From NCBI GenBank assembly GCA_030837935.1, contig JAUQXU010000201.1, positions 1-6,275 on the forward strand: a stretch of DNA of 6,275 bases, in the 5' to 3' direction. How positions within the stretch are numbered: position 1 is the stretch's first letter; each line of letters begins with the position of its first letter. The notes under the pieces were generated by a model. That model worked only from the letters and a program-made list of their open reading frames with translations. It had not been told where the DNA came from and made no database searches. A program made the translations under genes and the position numbers. Below, piece after piece: positions 5,017-6,275 of this stretch. The stretch is from Candidatus Brocadia sp. (GTDB lineage Bacteria; Planctomycetota; Brocadiia; Brocadiales; Brocadiaceae).

Positions 5017-6144
5017 TTAATAGTATCCCATTTTCCAGTGATAAAACAATGCCGGGTTGGCTTGTTTTATCATATTGAGTTTTGCCACTGATTTCCGGTA
5101 GCTAATCTTGTGCTTTCTCCTCAGCCACCTGATTAGTTTCTTGTCTATCATCATCAATGTGTTTCTTAGGCTTCTTATGCTGTACTTGCCATAATACGCT
5201 ATCCATCCTCGAACTTTGGCGTTGAGTGGTTTGGCTATACTTGACATTTCGGCCTCTGTGTTACGCCAGAGTTTCACTTCTCTTATCACTTCCCGGATTC
5301 TCTTCTGGTTGGACTGGCTTATCTCGGCTGCAAATGCTGTAAAACTCTTGCCATCTCTTTTGCTCTTTCTTGCTCTCGGCTGATAGCTGAATCCAAGAAA
5401 TTCAAATTTCACCACGCCATGCTCTGCTTTACGTCTGTAATCCCTGCAATAAGCTATGCGTGTCTTCTCCTCTTTGATTTGCAGCTTTACTTCTGCCAGT
5501 CTCCCCTTTATCGCTTCCAACACTTTTTCCGCCTCTGCTTTGCTTGTACAGTGTACCACCACATCATCTGCGTATCTCACAAAGTTCACTTGCGGATAGT
5601 GCTTGGATAGCCACACATCAAGCGTGAAGTGCAGATAGAGGTTTGCAAGTAAGGGGCTTATGACTCCTCCTTGCGGCGTCCCTTTCCCTGCTTTTGGTTG
5701 CAATATGCCGTTTTGCTTTTGCACTGGCATTCGCAGCCATCTCGCTACGTACATCTTCACTCACTTATCTTCCATGACATGCTCCACTGCCTTTATCATC
5801 AGTCCATGGTCTATTTCATCAAAGAACTTGCTTATGTCCATGTCTATCACCCAGTCCTGCCTGTAGCAGTTCCTTCTAACTTGTTCTATGGCCTGATGTG
5901 CACTCTTTAGTGGTCTGTACCCATAAGAATTCTCATGGAAAAGCCTATCTATTCTCTTTTCCATGTAGTCCTTCACTACTTGCTGCGCTATCCTGTCCCG
6001 TAGTGTTGGAATACCTAATTTTCGCATTTTGCCGTCTTTCTTCGGTATTTCTACCTCTCTTACCGCTTGCGGATGGTAACTCCCTGAGGCCAGCCTGTTC
6101 CAGACTACATAGAGGTTGTTCCCGGCTTTCTTGTCAAACTCATA
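5017..6144 (-). pseudogene. ltrA: Group II intron reverse transcriptase/maturase, 5'-truncated with one internal stop
   Basis: Reading - strand from 6144, the frame gives YEFDKKAGNNLYVVWNRLAS, then IPKKDGKMRKLGIPTLRDRIAQ, SYGYRPLKSA, the catalytic-Asp block IDMDISKFFDEIDH, and EDK followed by TGA (5763-5761). The same frame continues at once with VKMYVARWL, then TPQGGVISPLLANLYL, the catalytic YADD, FEFLGFSYQPR and the maturase X domain (KPLNAKVRGWIAYYGKYS ... ALFYHWKMGYY), ending at TAA 5019-5017. Family members read EDKW at the TGA, so one base change (TGG to TGA) explains it. The remnant is about 375 codons against roughly 420-450 for such proteins. The N-terminal 50-80 residues are missing beyond the in-frame TAG at 6147-6145, where an insertion sequence seems to start. 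RT4 and YADD lie after the TGA, so no full enzyme is made without readthrough. The downstream GTG at 5760 would give only a fragment lacking the first catalytic Asp. Confidence 0.87.
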
Positions 6145-6154
6145 CTAATTCGCT

Positions 6155-6182
6155 TTCAAACATTAAATAAACATGCTATACT
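6155..6182 (+). promoter_or_regulatory. Probable promoter of the transposase-like gene
   Basis: TATACT (6177-6182) with an upstream TG (6174-6175) forms an extended -10 element. TTCAAA (6155-6160), 16 bases before it, is a 4-of-6 match to the -35 consensus. The ATG at 6221 follows after a leader of about 30 bases. Confidence 0.5.
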
Positions 6183-6220
6183 TCCTTCGGAGGTTAAAAC
6201 TTTTAAAGGAGGGCATAGCC

Positions 6221-6275
6221 ATGAGGCATATCACTATTGTTGGCCATTTGAAGCCGGAAGAAATAAAGGAGCGAA
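6221..6275 (+). CDS. Start of a probable IS630-type transposase (partial)
   Basis: ATG 6221 follows AAAGGAGGG (6205-6213) at a 7-base spacing, a near-perfect ribosome site. The 18 visible codons read MRHITIVGHLKPEEIKER and run off the right edge. The pattern H-L-(S/K)-PEE(I/L)KER is like the opening of the N-terminal HTH in IS630-family transposases, which cut and join DNA at TA targets. The identification is tentative on this length; the position inside a disrupted intron gene supports it. Confidence 0.55.
   Translation, partial: MRHITIVGHLKPEEIKER

Larger units (their letters stand above)
4920..6144 (-). mobile_element. Group II intron, 5' part missing
   Basis: The - strand carries a group II intron reverse transcriptase followed 19 bases after its stop by ribozyme domains V and VI. 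The 3' end is placed about 8 bases after the bulged A of domain VI, near 4920, and is uncertain by several bases. The 5' ribozyme part and the start of the protein are not in the window; the reverse transcriptase frame breaks at 6145 where a different element begins. The encoded protein has RT and maturase (X) regions but no HNH endonuclease region, so it belongs to one of the endonuclease-lacking bacterial classes. I cannot assign the class safely. Confidence 0.8.
6145..6275 (+). mobile_element. Left end of a probable insertion sequence (continues past window)
   Basis: Reverse transcriptase homology stops abruptly at 6144. Immediately afterwards come a compact promoter, a strong ribosome site and the start of a transposase-like gene on the opposite strand. 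The junction sequence CATA-CTAA offers TA dinucleotides (6143-6144, 6146-6147), compatible with TA-targeting IS630/Tc1-type elements. The exact end and terminal repeat cannot be confirmed because the other end is outside the window. Confidence 0.5.

Noticed and set aside
5761..5763. TGA recoded as Trp throughout the organism
   Set aside because: All other Trp codons in the genes here are TGG, and only this one TGA interrupts a gene. The nuclease gene's TGA-TAA tandem is consistent with either reading and proves nothing. A simple nonsense mutation is the cheaper explanation.
5898..6170. Plus-strand open frame over the reverse transcriptase N-terminal part and IS edge
   Set aside because: It crosses the junction of two unrelated elements and is antisense to conserved reverse transcriptase motifs.

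Overview
The window reads as bacterial chromosome of moderate GC. The lipoprotein signal, sigma70-type promoters and strong Shine-Dalgarno sites point to a Gram-negative-type bacterium. The dense TPR lipoprotein, the DnaQ/GIY-YIG fusion, the group II intron and the worn restriction genes together resemble anammox Planctomycetes or similar environmental lineages. That placement is an impression only; no marker gene here settles it.

The left half (1-3232, all + strand) looks functional. It holds the tail of an unidentified gene (stop at 125-127), then a near-consensus extended -10 promoter (166-194). This drives a TPR-repeat lipoprotein (270-1526) that closes with a clear intrinsic terminator (1566-1590). 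Next comes a 536-residue protein (1622-3232) with an N-terminal winged-helix-like region, a DnaQ-fold exonuclease region whose catalytic residues are gone, an intact UvrC/Cho-type GIY-YIG nuclease domain and an unassigned C-terminal region.

The right half (3250-6275, mostly - strand) is a defence/mobile-element graveyard. Read in the - direction it starts with a group II intron whose reverse transcriptase lacks its N-terminus, apparently cut by an insertion sequence whose + strand transposase begins at 6221. The reverse transcriptase also carries one in-frame TGA where the family has Trp, yet ribozyme domains V and VI (4925-4997) are intact. About 190 bases past the intron end, hsdR of a type I restriction system begins (ATG 4728). 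It has a one-base frameshift in an A-run near 4441-4444 and loses homology just after Walker A, near 3741. A 145-bp MITE-like element (3558-3702) with imperfect terminal inverted repeats and a possible 3-bp target duplication follows, and then a decayed HigA-like antitoxin. No hsdM, hsdS or higB is visible.

The most interesting object is the pseudo-exonuclease/GIY-YIG fusion. The second is the nested set of insertions, from which an ancestral start site can be reconstructed by removing the small element. I do not see a convincing complete new multi-gene system.
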